Of a stretch of DNA of 61,211 nucleotides, positions 8,339 to 16,787 are shown in pieces. The notes beneath the pieces were generated by a model that saw nothing but the letters and a program-made list of their open reading frames with translations, did not search any database and was not told the origin of the DNA. Source of the DNA: Pelagibacteraceae bacterium GOM-A1 (GTDB taxonomy: Bacteria; Pseudomonadota; Alphaproteobacteria; Pelagibacterales; Pelagibacteraceae); assembly GCA_001704065.1 (NCBI GenBank), contig LHBX01000026.1, positions 1-61,211 on the forward strand, given 5' to 3'. The first letter of the stretch is position 1. Every line of letters begins with the position of its first letter. Both the position numbers and the translations under genes were made by a program.

Positions 8339-9484
8339 ATGCTTCAAAAAATTAAACCTAAAAAATTTAAACTTGGAATTGTTGGAGGAGGACCTGGATC
8401 TTGGATCGGACATGTTCATAGGATTTCATCTAGATATGATGACAAATACGAAATCGTTGCAGGGGTATTTTCTAGAAGTGTTGATAAATCTAGGAAATTT
8501 GGACAAAGTATAGGCTTAGATAAATCAAGATGTTATTCAAATTACAAGGAGATGTCTGAAAAAGAAGCGAAAAGAAAAGATGGTATTAATGTTGTAGCAA
8601 TAATGACTCCACCATCAAGTCATCAAATTATTGCAGAGAATTTTATAAAAAAAAATATACATGTAATTTCAGACAAACCATTTGCTGGAAATCTTGAGCA
8701 GGGAAAAAAACTATATAAAGCGATTAAAAATAACAAAAAAATTAAATATGCGCTGACTCACAACTATTCATCTTATCCAATGGTAAGAGAAGCAAAAAAT
8801 TTAGTGGAAAAAGGAAAAATTGGAAAAGTTGAATATATCAATGTTGAATATATTCAGGATTGGACAGATGGTAATAAAATTTCAAAAAAAAATTCAAAAA
8901 AGGTTTTTAAATGGAAAGTTGATAAAAAAATTGTTGGTGTATCAGCGGTTCTCAATGAAATAGGATCACACGCATATCATCTAGCAATTTATATTACAGG
9001 CCTTAAAGGAGAAAAACTGATTGCCGATGTAAGTAAATATTCGAAGGACGTTAATATGGATAATAACGCACAGGTTTTTGTTAATTTTAATAATGGTGCT
9101 AAAGGAATTGTATGGACATGTGTAACGGCTAAAGGTGGTGTTTATGGTTTAAGAATTAGAGTATATGGGTCTAAAGGAAGTTTAGAATGGGTTCAAAATG
9201 ATCCAAATTATCTAAAATTTAATCCAAGCAAAGGAGCAGTAAAGTTTTTAGAAAGAGGATATACAAAGGCAAATTTTTCAAAAAAATTTTCTAGAGTAAA
9301 ATTTGGTCACCCTGAAGGATATTTAGATGCTTTTGCGAATATATATAAGGAATTTGCTGAATATTTAAAAACAAATACAAAAAAAAGATTTTATTTTCCT
9401 AACGAAGAAGAGGGTTTGGAGACTGCTAAATTCATTGATGCATGCAAGAAATCATCATTAAAAAAACAATGGGTAAAAATTTAA
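8339..9484 (+). CDS. Gfo/Idh/MocA family oxidoreductase, inositol-dehydrogenase-like
   Basis: This 381-residue oxidoreductase has the Rossmann motif GIVGGGPGSWIGHVH (residues 13-27). The longer GGGPGS loop is seen in a subgroup of sugar/inositol dehydrogenases. The family EKP motif reads DKP here (VISDKPFAG), keeping the catalytic lysine but replacing Glu. A C-terminal substrate domain includes LNEIGSHAYHLA and RVYGSKGSLEW. Position between iolE and an iolG-like gene suggests oxidation of a particular inositol isomer (scyllo- or chiro-inositol) or of a derivative, but this is inference. It overlaps the following gene by 16 bp. Confidence 0.85.
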   Translation: MLQKIKPKKFKLGIVGGGPGSWIGHVHRISSRYDDKYEIVAGVFSRSVDKSRKFGQSIGLDKSRCYSNYKEMSEKEAKRKDGINVVAIMTPPSSHQIIAENFIKKNIHVISDKPFAGNLEQGKKLYKAIKNNKKIKYALTHNYSSYPMVREAKNLVEKGKIGKVEYINVEYIQDWTDGNKISKKNSKKVFKWKVDKKIVGVSAVLNEIGSHAYHLAIYITGLKGEKLIADVSKYSKDVNMDNNAQVFVNFNNGAKGIVWTCVTAKGGVYGLRIRVYGSKGSLEWVQNDPNYLKFNPSKGAVKFLERGYTKANFSKKFSRVKFGHPEGYLDAFANIYKEFAEYLKTNTKKRFYFPNEEEGLETAKFIDACKKSSLKKQWVKI

Positions 9485-10482
9485 TTAACGTAGCATTATT
9501 TGGTTTGGGAAGAATAGGACTAATGCATGCAAATAATTTAATAAATAATAAAAATTTTAATCTAAAATATATTTTTGATGTTAATAGAAAACTTGCAAAA
9601 AAAGTTTCAAAAAATCTAAGTTGTCAAAATATTGAAAGTCCTCAAATAGCATATAAAGATAAAAAAATTGATTGTATTTTTATCTCTTCCACTACATCAA
9701 CTCATCTTAAATTTATATATGAAAGTATAAAAAGTAATAAAACAGTATTTTGTGAAAAACCTTTAGATTTAAATTTAAAAAAAATTCAAAATTACGAAAA
9801 AAAAATAAATAAATTTAATCACAAAATTCAAATTGGATTTAACAGAAGATATGATCCAGGTCATAGTTCTCTAAAAAATAATTTAATAAAAGGCAAGATA
9901 GGAAAGCTAGAGAAAATTATTATTACTAGCAGAGATCCGGCTGCTCCATCTATAAATTATTTAAAAGCCTCAGGTGGTATTTTTAAAGATATGATGATCC
10001 ATGATTTCGATCTAGCAAGATATTATGCGGGTAAAGATGAATTTGTTTCTATATTTGCCACAGGGAGCAATATTTCTAATAAATACTTCAATAAACTTAA
10101 AGATTTCGAGCTTGCTACGGCAATTTTGAAAACAAAAAATGGTGTTCAATGTATTATTAGTAATTCAAGACATTGTAGTTTTGGATATGATCAAAGAGTA
10201 GAGCTTTTTGGAAGCAAAGGAATGATTATTTCTGATAATATCAAAGAAAATGAGATTAGTTTGTATTCTAATAAAAGTACGAATGCACGATCAAGCTTTA
10301 AACATTTTTTTATAGAAAGATACGACCAGGCATACAAAGAACAGTTAAATGATCTTGCTAAATTATTCAGATCAAATTTAAGACCTAAAAGTGGTTTTAT
10401 TGATGGAAAGATTTCAATACAAATTGCTGAGAGTGCTATCCGGTCATTAAAATCAAAAAAGTTTGAAAAAATAAAATATTAA
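9469..10482 (+). CDS. iolG: Inositol 2-dehydrogenase-like Gfo/Idh/MocA oxidoreductase
   Basis: IolG oxidises myo-inositol to 2-keto-myo-inositol with NAD. I chose the ATG at 9469 because it is followed immediately by the Rossmann strand VALFGLGRIGLMHANNL. An in-frame ATG at 9442 would add nine residues and lengthen the overlap with the upstream gene. The 337-residue product has the intact EKP motif (CEKPLDLN), the substrate-domain stretch IQIGFNRRYDPGH and the catalytic Asp/His region GGIFKDMMIHDFDLARY, all typical of myo-inositol 2-dehydrogenases. Neighbouring iolE, iolD and the sugar ABC genes support the role. A related deoxy-sugar dehydrogenase cannot be excluded. Confidence 0.8.
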   Translation: MGKNLINVALFGLGRIGLMHANNLINNKNFNLKYIFDVNRKLAKKVSKNLSCQNIESPQIAYKDKKIDCIFISSTTSTHLKFIYESIKSNKTVFCEKPLDLNLKKIQNYEKKINKFNHKIQIGFNRRYDPGHSSLKNNLIKGKIGKLEKIIITSRDPAAPSINYLKASGGIFKDMMIHDFDLARYYAGKDEFVSIFATGSNISNKYFNKLKDFELATAILKTKNGVQCIISNSRHCSFGYDQRVELFGSKGMIISDNIKENEISLYSNKSTNARSSFKHFFIERYDQAYKEQLNDLAKLFRSNLRPKSGFIDGKISIQIAESAIRSLKSKKFEKIKY

Positions 10483-10493
10483 AAATCAACTTT

Positions 10494-10518
10494 AGGTTGA
10501 ATACAACCTGCTTCTTTA
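10494..10518 (+). terminator. Possible weak intrinsic terminator after the iolG-like gene
   Basis: AGGTTG (10494-10499) and CAACCT (10504-10509) form a perfect 6-bp stem around an AATA loop, followed by the interrupted T-rich run GCTTCTTT. It lies 12 bp past the iolG-like stop codon and before the binding-protein gene. The T tract is poor, so it may be a weak terminator or an RNA-stabilising hairpin. Confidence 0.4.
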
Positions 10519-10551
10519 CAATCTAAATAAATTTATGTTAGCTTTAATGTT

Positions 10552-10567
10552 TAAAAGTTAACTTTTA
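10552..10567. promoter_or_regulatory. 16-bp perfect palindrome, candidate operator of the sugar ABC genes
   Basis: TAAAAGTTAACTTTTA is a perfect inverted repeat lying 20 bp upstream of the binding-protein start codon, just before its Shine-Dalgarno sequence (agagagga, 10572-10579). The half TTAACTTTTA recurs in the iolD divergent region at 3656-3665. A dimeric regulator such as a LacI-type inositol repressor could bind, but no regulator gene is visible in the window and such palindromes can arise by chance in AT-rich DNA. Confidence 0.35.
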
Positions 10568-10587
10568 TTTAAGAGAGGAAATTAAAA

Positions 10588-11511
10588 ATGAAAACAATAA
10601 AAAACTTTATATTAGCTGTTGCTGCATGGGCAATGATGTCTGTATCAGCATTAGCAACTGATATAATTGTTGTTTCACATGGACAAGCTAATGACCCTTT
10701 TTGGTCGGTAGCTAAAAATGGAGTTGATGCAGCTTGTAAAGATATGGGAGTATCTTGCAAATACACTGCGCCTGGAACTTTTGACATGGTTGAAATGGCA
10801 AAACTAATTGATAACGCTGTATCACAAAAACCAAAAGGTATTGTAATTACTTTGCCTGATGCAGCTGCATTAGGAAAATCTGTTAAAGCAGCAATAGCTG
10901 CTGGTATACCAGTAGTTTCTATGAACTCTGGTTCTGATGACTATGCATCATTAGGAATTAGTGCACACGTAGGTCAAACTGAATTTGAAGCTGGCGTTGG
11001 TGGCGGACAAAAAATGAAAGCTGCTGGAGGAAAAAAAGCTTTATGCGTTAACCACGAAGTTGGAAACGTAGCGCTTGATAGAAGATGTGCAGGTTTCAAA
11101 AAAGGTTTTGGTGGATCTGTTGATATTCTTGGAACATCGAATGACCCAACTGAAATTCAAAAAGCTGTTGCTGCAAAATTAGGTGGCGGATATGACACTA
11201 TTCTAACGTTAGGAGCTGGTTTATCTGGTGAAGCAGCACTAAAAGCTTTAGAAGCTGCTGGTAAAGTTGGAAATGTTAAATTAGGAACATTTGATATGTC
11301 ACCTAACATGTTAAAAGCTGCTGCTGCAGGTAAAGTAGAGTTTTTAATTGACCAACAACAATATCTACAAGGTTATTTGCCAATAGCTATTTTTGCTCAG
11401 TACATGAGATGGGGAACAATGCCTGCTGGTGTAGTTATGACTGGACCTGGATTTGTTACTCCTGATAATGCTGCTAAAGTAATTAAATGGGCAGCTCAAG
11501 GTTATAGATAA
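10588..11511 (+). CDS. Sugar ABC transporter, periplasmic substrate-binding protein
   Basis: This 307-residue periplasmic binding protein of the ribose/inositol type (PBP type I fold) captures a sugar or cyclitol for the permease and ATPase genes that follow. A Sec signal peptide is evident (residues 1-23, cleavage after SALA). The mature protein has the two-lobed fold, with VVSHGQANDPFW at the N-terminus and hinge-region segments such as VVSMNSGSDD and GTFDMSPNM. The family is lacking lipoprotein anchoring here. A good Shine-Dalgarno sequence precedes it and a strong terminator follows, consistent with high expression relative to the membrane components. Codons look more G/C-rich than neighbours, also suggesting high expression. 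Inositol is the likely ligand from context. Confidence 0.88.
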   Translation: MKTIKNFILAVAAWAMMSVSALATDIIVVSHGQANDPFWSVAKNGVDAACKDMGVSCKYTAPGTFDMVEMAKLIDNAVSQKPKGIVITLPDAAALGKSVKAAIAAGIPVVSMNSGSDDYASLGISAHVGQTEFEAGVGGGQKMKAAGGKKALCVNHEVGNVALDRRCAGFKKGFGGSVDILGTSNDPTEIQKAVAAKLGGGYDTILTLGAGLSGEAALKALEAAGKVGNVKLGTFDMSPNMLKAAAAGKVEFLIDQQQYLQGYLPIAIFAQYMRWGTMPAGVVMTGPGFVTPDNAAKVIKWAAQGYR

Positions 11512-11522
11512 AATCTATATTT

Positions 11523-11556
11523 AAGGCCTGACTAAATTTTATAGTCAGGCCTTTTT
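11523..11556 (+). terminator. Strong intrinsic terminator/attenuator between binding protein and permease genes
   Basis: Arms AAGGCCTGACTA (11523-11534) and TAGTCAGGCCTT (11542-11553) pair perfectly over 12 bp around a 7-base AT loop, and the descending arm runs into six Ts. This is the clearest hairpin-plus-T-tract in the window. It lies inside the ABC operon, 11 bp past the binding-protein stop and 11 bp before the permease start. Partial read-through would give excess binding protein over permease, a common arrangement. Confidence 0.85.
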
Positions 11557-11567
11557 TCAAAATATAA

Positions 11568-12695
11568 ATGTCATTAAAATCAAAAAGTATTTCATCAAAA
11601 AGTAGTCTTAATGAAGACGAGCGTCTAAAAAAAATATCACCACTAAGAGTTTTATTGAATAGGCCTGAGTTAGGTGCATTAGGTGGCTCAATACTTGTAT
11701 TTATATTTTTTGGAATCGTAGCTGGCGATACTGGTATGTTTAGCGCCTATGGAATGCTTAATTTCCTCGATGTTTCAGCTAATTTAGGAATTATAGCAAT
11801 AGCAGCAGCGATGTTAATGATTGGCGGTGAATTTGATTTGTCAATTGGATCAATGATTGGCTTTGCTGGAATTTGTATTGCAATTCCTGCGATTTACTGG
11901 GGTTGGCCTTTATGGATGAGTATAGTTTTTGCTTTCGCTATGGCAGTATTGGTTGGATACTTTAATGGCATAATGGTTGTCAAAACTGGTTTGCCATCTT
12001 TTATTGTAACACTCGCAATGCTTTTTATTTTAAGAGGTTTGACATTAGCAATAACAAGATTGATTACTGGTAGAACTCAAGTTCCAGGACTAAGAGTATT
12101 AATTGAAGATGATCCATTAGCTTGGCTATTTGCTACAGATACTTTTAAATGGCTTTTTACTTGGTTGGGATCATTAAAATTGATTGAACTAAGAACCGAT
12201 GGAACTCCTCTTGCAACTGGAATACCTCCATCAGTTATTTGGTTTATTGCATTAACTTTGTTTGCAACATGGATATTGATGAAAACAAGATACGGTAATT
12301 GGATCTTTGCATCTGGAGGCGATAAGGTTGGAGCAACAAATGTGGGTGTGCCTGTTGGAAGAGTGAAAATAAGTCTATTTATCGGTACGGCAGTCGCTTC
12401 TACTATTTTTGCTTGTATTCAAGTATTAGATGCAGGTTCTGCAGATACTATGAGAGGTACTTTAAAAGAACTAGAAGCTATTGCAGCTGCTGTTGTGGGT
12501 GGTTGTCTCTTAACAGGTGGATATGGATCTGCAATAGGTGCTGCTTTTGGTGCAATTATATTTGGGACTGTATCTATGGGAATATTTTATACAGATGTTG
12601 ACACTGACTGGTTTAAAGTTTTCTTAGGAGCAATGATGTTGATAGCTGTAGTGTTTAATAACTATATTAGAAAGAAAGTCACTGAGAGTAAATAA
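11568..12695 (+). CDS. Sugar ABC transporter permease (RbsC/FrcC family)
   Basis: This 375-residue inner-membrane permease of the BPD_transp_2 family has about ten hydrophobic segments and the characteristic conserved region [18 protein letters not shown] near residues 84-101, plus [17 protein letters not shown] near the C-terminus. It forms the translocation channel for the sugar captured by the upstream binding protein. The first 40 residues are polar and cytoplasmic. Its stop codon overlaps the ATPase start (TAATG), implying translational coupling. Frc-type uptake systems (binding protein, permease, single-domain ATPase) have the same gene set. Confidence 0.9.
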   Translation: MSLKSKSISSKSSLNEDERLKKISPLRVLLNRPELGALGGSILVFIFFGIVAGDTGMFSAYGMLNFLDVSANLGIIAIAAAMLMIGGEFDLSIGSMIGFAGICIAIPAIYWGWPLWMSIVFAFAMAVLVGYFNGIMVVKTGLPSFIVTLAMLFILRGLTLAITRLITGRTQVPGLRVLIEDDPLAWLFATDTFKWLFTWLGSLKLIELRTDGTPLATGIPPSVIWFIALTLFATWILMKTRYGNWIFASGGDKVGATNVGVPVGRVKISLFIGTAVASTIFACIQVLDAGSADTMRGTLKELEAIAAAVVGGCLLTGGYGSAIGAAFGAIIFGTVSMGIFYTDVDTDWFKVFLGAMMLIAVVFNNYIRKKVTESK

Positions 12696-13492
12696 TGTCT
12701 GACTATCTCGTTCAATTTAATAATATTAGTAAGTTTTTTGGAAAAGTTATAGCGCTTAAAGATGTCACTATGAGATTAAAAAAAGGTGAGATCATGTGCT
12801 TACTTGGGGATAATGGAGCAGGGAAGTCGACTTTAATTAAAACTTTAGCAGGTGTTCATAAACCAGATGAAGGAGAAATTATATTTGAAGATAATAAAAT
12901 TGTTTTTGACTCACCCAAAGATGCTTTAGATATTGGTATAGGAACAGTTTATCAAGATCTAGCGTTAGTTCCTTTAATGAGTGTTACTAGAAATTTTTTT
13001 ATGGGAAGAGAGCCTCAAAAAGGTATTCCTTTCCTTAAAACTTTTGATGTGGAGAAAGCAAATAAGATAGCAGCAGATAGAATGGGACAGATAGGTATCG
13101 ATGTTAGAGATCCATCTCAGGCAGTTGGAACTATGTCCGGTGGTGAAAGACAATGCCTTGCAATATCACGTGCTATATATTTTGGAGCAAAAGTTTTAGT
13201 TTTAGATGAACCAACTTCTGCTTTAGGAGTTCATCAAGCATCAATGGTATTAAAATATATTGTAAAAGCTGCATCTGAGGGATTGGCTGTAATTTTAATT
13301 ACTCATAATGTACATCATGCTTACCCTGTTGGTAATAGTTTCACTGTACTTAATCGAGGAAAAAGCATGGGCACGTTCCAAAAAAAAGATATTTCTAGAG
13401 AAAAGCTTCTTAGTATGATGGCTGGTGGTGAAGAATTAGACAAACTTGAAGTCGAACTTCAAGAAATGGATAGAATTCACAACAAAAATTAG
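12695..13492 (+). CDS. Sugar ABC transporter ATP-binding protein, single nucleotide-binding domain
   Basis: This 265-residue cytoplasmic ATPase powers the sugar permease. It has Walker [10 protein letters not shown], the Q-loop in VYQDLALVP, the ABC signature [10 protein letters not shown], Walker [13 protein letters not shown] and the switch histidine in LITHNVHHA. Unlike RbsA or MglA it has only one ABC domain, so a homodimer is expected, as for FrcA. It is translationally coupled to the permease by a 1-base TAATG overlap and ends the ABC operon, 23 bp before an EamA transporter. Confidence 0.92.
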   Translation: MSDYLVQFNNISKFFGKVIALKDVTMRLKKGEIMCLLGDNGAGKSTLIKTLAGVHKPDEGEIIFEDNKIVFDSPKDALDIGIGTVYQDLALVPLMSVTRNFFMGREPQKGIPFLKTFDVEKANKIAADRMGQIGIDVRDPSQAVGTMSGGERQCLAISRAIYFGAKVLVLDEPTSALGVHQASMVLKYIVKAASEGLAVILITHNVHHAYPVGNSFTVLNRGKSMGTFQKKDISREKLLSMMAGGEELDKLEVELQEMDRIHNKN

Positions 13493-13515
13493 ATATTACG
13501 CCATATATCTTTACC

Positions 13516-14376
13516 ATGACAAAATCATTTCCTTTGCTCTTTATATTATTATGGTCATCTGCATTCATATCTGGAAAAGAAATTGTTCAAAACGCTTCTC
13601 CATTTGCGGCTTTAGCATTTAGATTTGGGATTGTAACAATTGGTTTTCTCGTATTTGCTTATTTCAGTAATGATAAAATTTTTGGAAAATTAAAAAATAT
13701 TATTGAAAGTATTTCAACAGGTATTTTATTTCATGGAATTTATTTAGGTGGATGTTGGTATGCATTTTCAATTGGGATGCCAGCTGCAATTGTAGCTTTA
13801 ATAGTTACACTTCAACCAATTTTAACAAATATTTTATCTGGTCCAATTTTTGGAGAAAAAATATCTTGGAAACAGTGGGCAGGTATCAGTTTAGGTTTCG
13901 TTGGTTCTGTCACTGTCTTAGGTATTGATTTTGGAAAAGAAATTCCTCCTTTAGGATTGGTAGCTACAGTCTTAGCTTTATTTGCAATAACGGCTGGAAC
14001 ATTGTGGCAAAAAAAATTGAGTGGAAATTTAGCTTTGTCAGTTAACAATGCATATCAAGCAATTGGTGGTTGCCTATTTAATCTATTGTTAATGTTTATA
14101 TTTGAAAATGCTTATATAAATTTTACAACTAGCTTTATATTAGGTATGTCTCACCAAATTATATTAGTTTCATTTGGGGCTTTTACTATTCTTATGTTTT
14201 TAATCAAAAGGGGTACTGTGGGTAAAACTACTACTTTATTTTTTTTAGTACCTCCTACTTCAGCAGTGATGGCATGGATATTTTTAAATGAACAATTAAC
14301 ATTTACTGACATAATTGGTTTTTTAATAACAACTGTTGGAGTATTTATAGCTACAAGGGATAAAAAAAATGGATAA
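13516..14376 (+). CDS. EamA/DMT-superfamily transporter
   Basis: This 286-residue integral membrane protein has ten predicted hydrophobic segments in two EamA repeats. The repeat hallmark is visible as FILLWSSAFISGKEIV at the N-terminus, VALIVTLQPILT and a second-half copy ending LTFTDIIGFLITTVGVF. Members export amino acids, nucleobases or other small metabolites. It overlaps the homocysteine methyltransferase gene by 8 bp, so the two are probably co-expressed and the substrate could be a sulfur-amino-acid-related compound. That link is inference only. Confidence 0.85.
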   Translation: MTKSFPLLFILLWSSAFISGKEIVQNASPFAALAFRFGIVTIGFLVFAYFSNDKIFGKLKNIIESISTGILFHGIYLGGCWYAFSIGMPAAIVALIVTLQPILTNILSGPIFGEKISWKQWAGISLGFVGSVTVLGIDFGKEIPPLGLVATVLALFAITAGTLWQKKLSGNLALSVNNAYQAIGGCLFNLLLMFIFENAYINFTTSFILGMSHQIILVSFGAFTILMFLIKRGTVGKTTTLFFLVPPTSAVMAWIFLNEQLTFTDIIGFLITTVGVFIATRDKKNG

Positions 14377-15289
14377 CAATTTTTTTAAAAAAATAAGAAT
14401 ATTAGATGGTGGCATGGGTCAATTATTACTTGAAAAAGGAATGGTATCTATGGGGACCTTATGGTCTGCTAGCGCTTTATTAGATGAAAAATATCATCAA
14501 ATGTTAGTTGATACTCATCTATCATATATCAACTCAGGCTCAGATGTTATAGTTACAAACACTTTTAGCTGTAGAAAATTTAGATTAATAGAAAATAATG
14601 TTGGTAATCAATTCAAAAAATTAAACGAAATTGCATGTAAACTTGCAATCCAAGCTAAAAATTTATCAAAGAAAAATGTATTAGTAGCTGGATCAATTCC
14701 AAGCCAAAGAGACACTTATATTACTGATAATCGCGATATCAAATTAATAGAGGAAGATATGTTTGAACAAGCTGATATTTTAAGTGAATTTACTGATTTT
14801 TTATATTTAGATGTTATTAGCAGCACTAATGAAGTTAAAGCTGCTCTTAATATATCTAAAAAGTTAAACAAAAAAATTTTAATTGGAATACATTTAAAAA
14901 AAAATGGCGACCTACCCTCAGAAGAAAAAATTGAGCAATTAATTGAAATTATTAAACATGAAAATACACTTGGTGTAGTTTGTGCATGTGTTTCCCCAGA
15001 AATATCATTATCAGTGTTAGATAAATTTTTTAATTGTAAAGTTCCATTTGGATTTAAAATAAATTTGTGGGGAGTTGATGAACCAGGCCCAATTCAGACA
15101 TTTAATACAGCAAAACCTAATGAAATTGGAGTAAATCCTAATCAATCTTTAGGAAAAAGAGATAATTTTGATGCAAATGCATTTTATAATTTATCAAAAA
15201 AATTCATAGAAGGCGGGGCAACAATTTTAGGTGGGTGTTGTGAGACAAAACCAGAGCATATTGACTCTATATCTTCACTTAAATCATAA
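14369..15289 (+). CDS. Homocysteine S-methyltransferase family protein (MmuM-like)
   Basis: This 306-residue zinc-dependent methyltransferase transfers a methyl group to homocysteine to give methionine. It begins with the family signature ILDGGMGQLLLEKG and ends with the zinc-ligand motif GGCCETKPEH (Cys290, Cys291). A third ligand is probably in VVCACVSPE (Cys205 or Cys207). The length suits the stand-alone S-methylmethionine or betaine type rather than cobalamin-dependent MetH. The methyl donor cannot be deduced. It overlaps the upstream EamA gene by 8 bp and the convergent EamA gene by 11 bp at its 3' end. Confidence 0.85.
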   Translation: MDNNFFKKIRILDGGMGQLLLEKGMVSMGTLWSASALLDEKYHQMLVDTHLSYINSGSDVIVTNTFSCRKFRLIENNVGNQFKKLNEIACKLAIQAKNLSKKNVLVAGSIPSQRDTYITDNRDIKLIEEDMFEQADILSEFTDFLYLDVISSTNEVKAALNISKKLNKKILIGIHLKKNGDLPSEEKIEQLIEIIKHENTLGVVCACVSPEISLSVLDKFFNCKVPFGFKINLWGVDEPGPIQTFNTAKPNEIGVNPNQSLGKRDNFDANAFYNLSKKFIEGGATILGGCCETKPEHIDSISSLKS

Positions 15290-16166
15290 TTTTTGTATCT
15301 GCCTTTCTAACAAAATAAATTCCTACAACTACAGCCAATAAAGATATTAATACCTTGTAAGTTATTAATTCATTTAAAAATATATAGCCTAAAATAATTC
15401 CAAAGATTGGGATTAAGTATGAGACCTGAGATTGAAAAATTAAACCATTCTTTTTTAAAATTTTAAACCTTAAAAGCCATGCAACTCCTGTTGGTACTAT
15501 ACCAAGATAAATTACTGACATAGTTGAATTTAATGATGGAGTATTTTCAAATGGAGTTTCTAATAAACACATTAAAGGAAATAAAATCAGGGTTGCCCAA
15601 ATTAATATTGATCCAGTAACGTTTTCGTTTTTTTTCTTACTAATTTTAAGTGTTAAAACTCCACCTATTACATAACATGTTGATCCTACTAAAATTAATA
15701 TTGCTGAAAGAAAATTATTTTCATCAATTAAAATATTATCAGAAAATAAATAAACAATTCCTGCAAATCCAATTAATATTCCTATAGTTTTGGCAACATT
15801 AAATTTTTCGTTTTTTGTATAAAAGTGACCTAATATAGTAGAGCTCAAAGGAGTAGTAGACATCAAAATTGCTGCCAAATTACTTTGTACAGATTTTACC
15901 CCATAAGCAATTAAAAAGAATGGTATAACTAAATTTATTAATCCTATTAACATGAACCAATGCCAATCTTTTGAAAATGCTTCAATTACTATTTTTTTAT
16001 AAAAACATAAAATTAATACTGGTATAGATCCAAAAAATACTCTCAAAAAAGCAATTGTCATTGGACCGAAAGATTCTGTTGCAATTTTTATGTTAAAAAA
16101 AGCAGATGCCCAAATTATTGATAATAATGTTAATAAAATATAATCTGTTAAATTAGCTTTCTTCAT
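15279..16166 (-). CDS. EamA/DMT-superfamily transporter
   Basis: This second EamA family exporter in the region has 295 residues and about ten hydrophobic helices in two halves. It shows the family hallmark LLSIIWASAFFNIKIAT at the N-terminus and FQSQVSYLIPIFGIILGYIFL near the end. It is translationally coupled to the upstream YbaK-type deacylase (4-bp overlap). The 11 bases at its 3' end overlap the convergent methyltransferase gene. The substrate is unknown; relatives export amino acids or drugs. Confidence 0.85.
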   Translation of the reverse strand: MKKANLTDYILLTLLSIIWASAFFNIKIATESFGPMTIAFLRVFFGSIPVLILCFYKKIVIEAFSKDWHWFMLIGLINLVIPFFLIAYGVKSVQSNLAAILMSTTPLSSTILGHFYTKNEKFNVAKTIGILIGFAGIVYLFSDNILIDENNFLSAILILVGSTCYVIGGVLTLKISKKKNENVTGSILIWATLILFPLMCLLETPFENTPSLNSTMSVIYLGIVPTGVAWLLRFKILKKNGLIFQSQVSYLIPIFGIILGYIFLNELITYKVLISLLAVVVGIYFVRKADTKIMI

Positions 16167-16642
16167 TCTGTAATATCTTTCACATCACCTTTTGTAATTT
16201 GAATTAATTTTTCATAATTGATCTTAAAAATCACATTAGGATGACCAGCTGCAGCAAAAATATCTTTAAACCTACTCAAAGAATTATCTATAAATATTTG
16301 AATTTTATTTATATGACCTACAGGAGATACGCCTCCAATTGTATATCCTGTTTGAGACTTAACTTCGTCAGCAGAAGCCATTCTTACATTTTTTTTTTCT
16401 GAAATTTTTTTTAATTTATTCAAAGAACATTTTTTGTCTCCAGATACCAAACAAAGTAAAAAATCATTTTCTATCTTAATAAGTAGACTTTTTACAATTG
16501 CTCCAACTTCACAATTTAATGAATTTGCTGCATCCAAAGCTGTTTTTGCTGAGTTTTGTAATTCAACAACTGATAAATTTTCATCAAACTCTTTAAGACA
16601 CTTCTCTGCTCTTTTAACTGGTTCTTTATTTAATAAAGTCAT
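16163..16642 (-). CDS. YbaK/EbsC-type aminoacyl-tRNA deacylase
   Basis: This YbaK/ProX-fold protein (about 159 residues) belongs to a family that hydrolyses mis-charged aminoacyl-tRNAs in trans. Supporting segments are VGAIVKSLLIKI (with the catalytic-type lysine of the family), LVSGDKK and the GYTIGGVSPVGH loop, which is diagnostic. I placed the start at the ATG at 16640-16642; a longer frame would use a TTG at 16648. It overlaps the following EamA gene by 4 bp (ATGA). It is divergent from glnA across a 145-bp region. Confidence 0.85.
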   Translation of the reverse strand: MTLLNKEPVKRAEKCLKEFDENLSVVELQNSAKTALDAANSLNCEVGAIVKSLLIKIENDFLLCLVSGDKKCSLNKLKKISEKKNVRMASADEVKSQTGYTIGGVSPVGHINKIQIFIDNSLSRFKDIFAAAGHPNVIFKINYEKLIQITKGDVKDITE

Positions 16643-16787
16643 ATTCAACTTATGATTGATAAAAAAGCACTGAAATTATTGGCATAATTATATGTTTAAA
16701 TTGCATAGGTGATATCCTCATTATATGTATTCTTTATTATAACAATATTGGTAATTAACCCAGATATTTAATTCTACAGGAGATTAT
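16643..16787. promoter_or_regulatory. Divergent regulatory region upstream of glnA
   Basis: This 145-bp AT-rich region is the longest gene-free stretch in the window. The clear element is a strong Shine-Dalgarno sequence, caggag at 16777-16782, 5 bp before the glnA ATG. A loose promoter candidate is TTGCAT (16701-16706) with TATATG (16722-16727), but the 15-bp spacing is short. No sigma-54 -24/-12 pair with the right spacing was found. No convincing riboswitch fold was seen. Confidence 0.4.

Noticed and set aside
16643..16787. Sigma-54 (-24/-12) promoter or riboswitch before glnA
   Set aside because: TGGCAT and TTGCAT are present but with spacing far too long for sigma-54. No stable paired element resembling a known glutamine or SAM riboswitch was seen.
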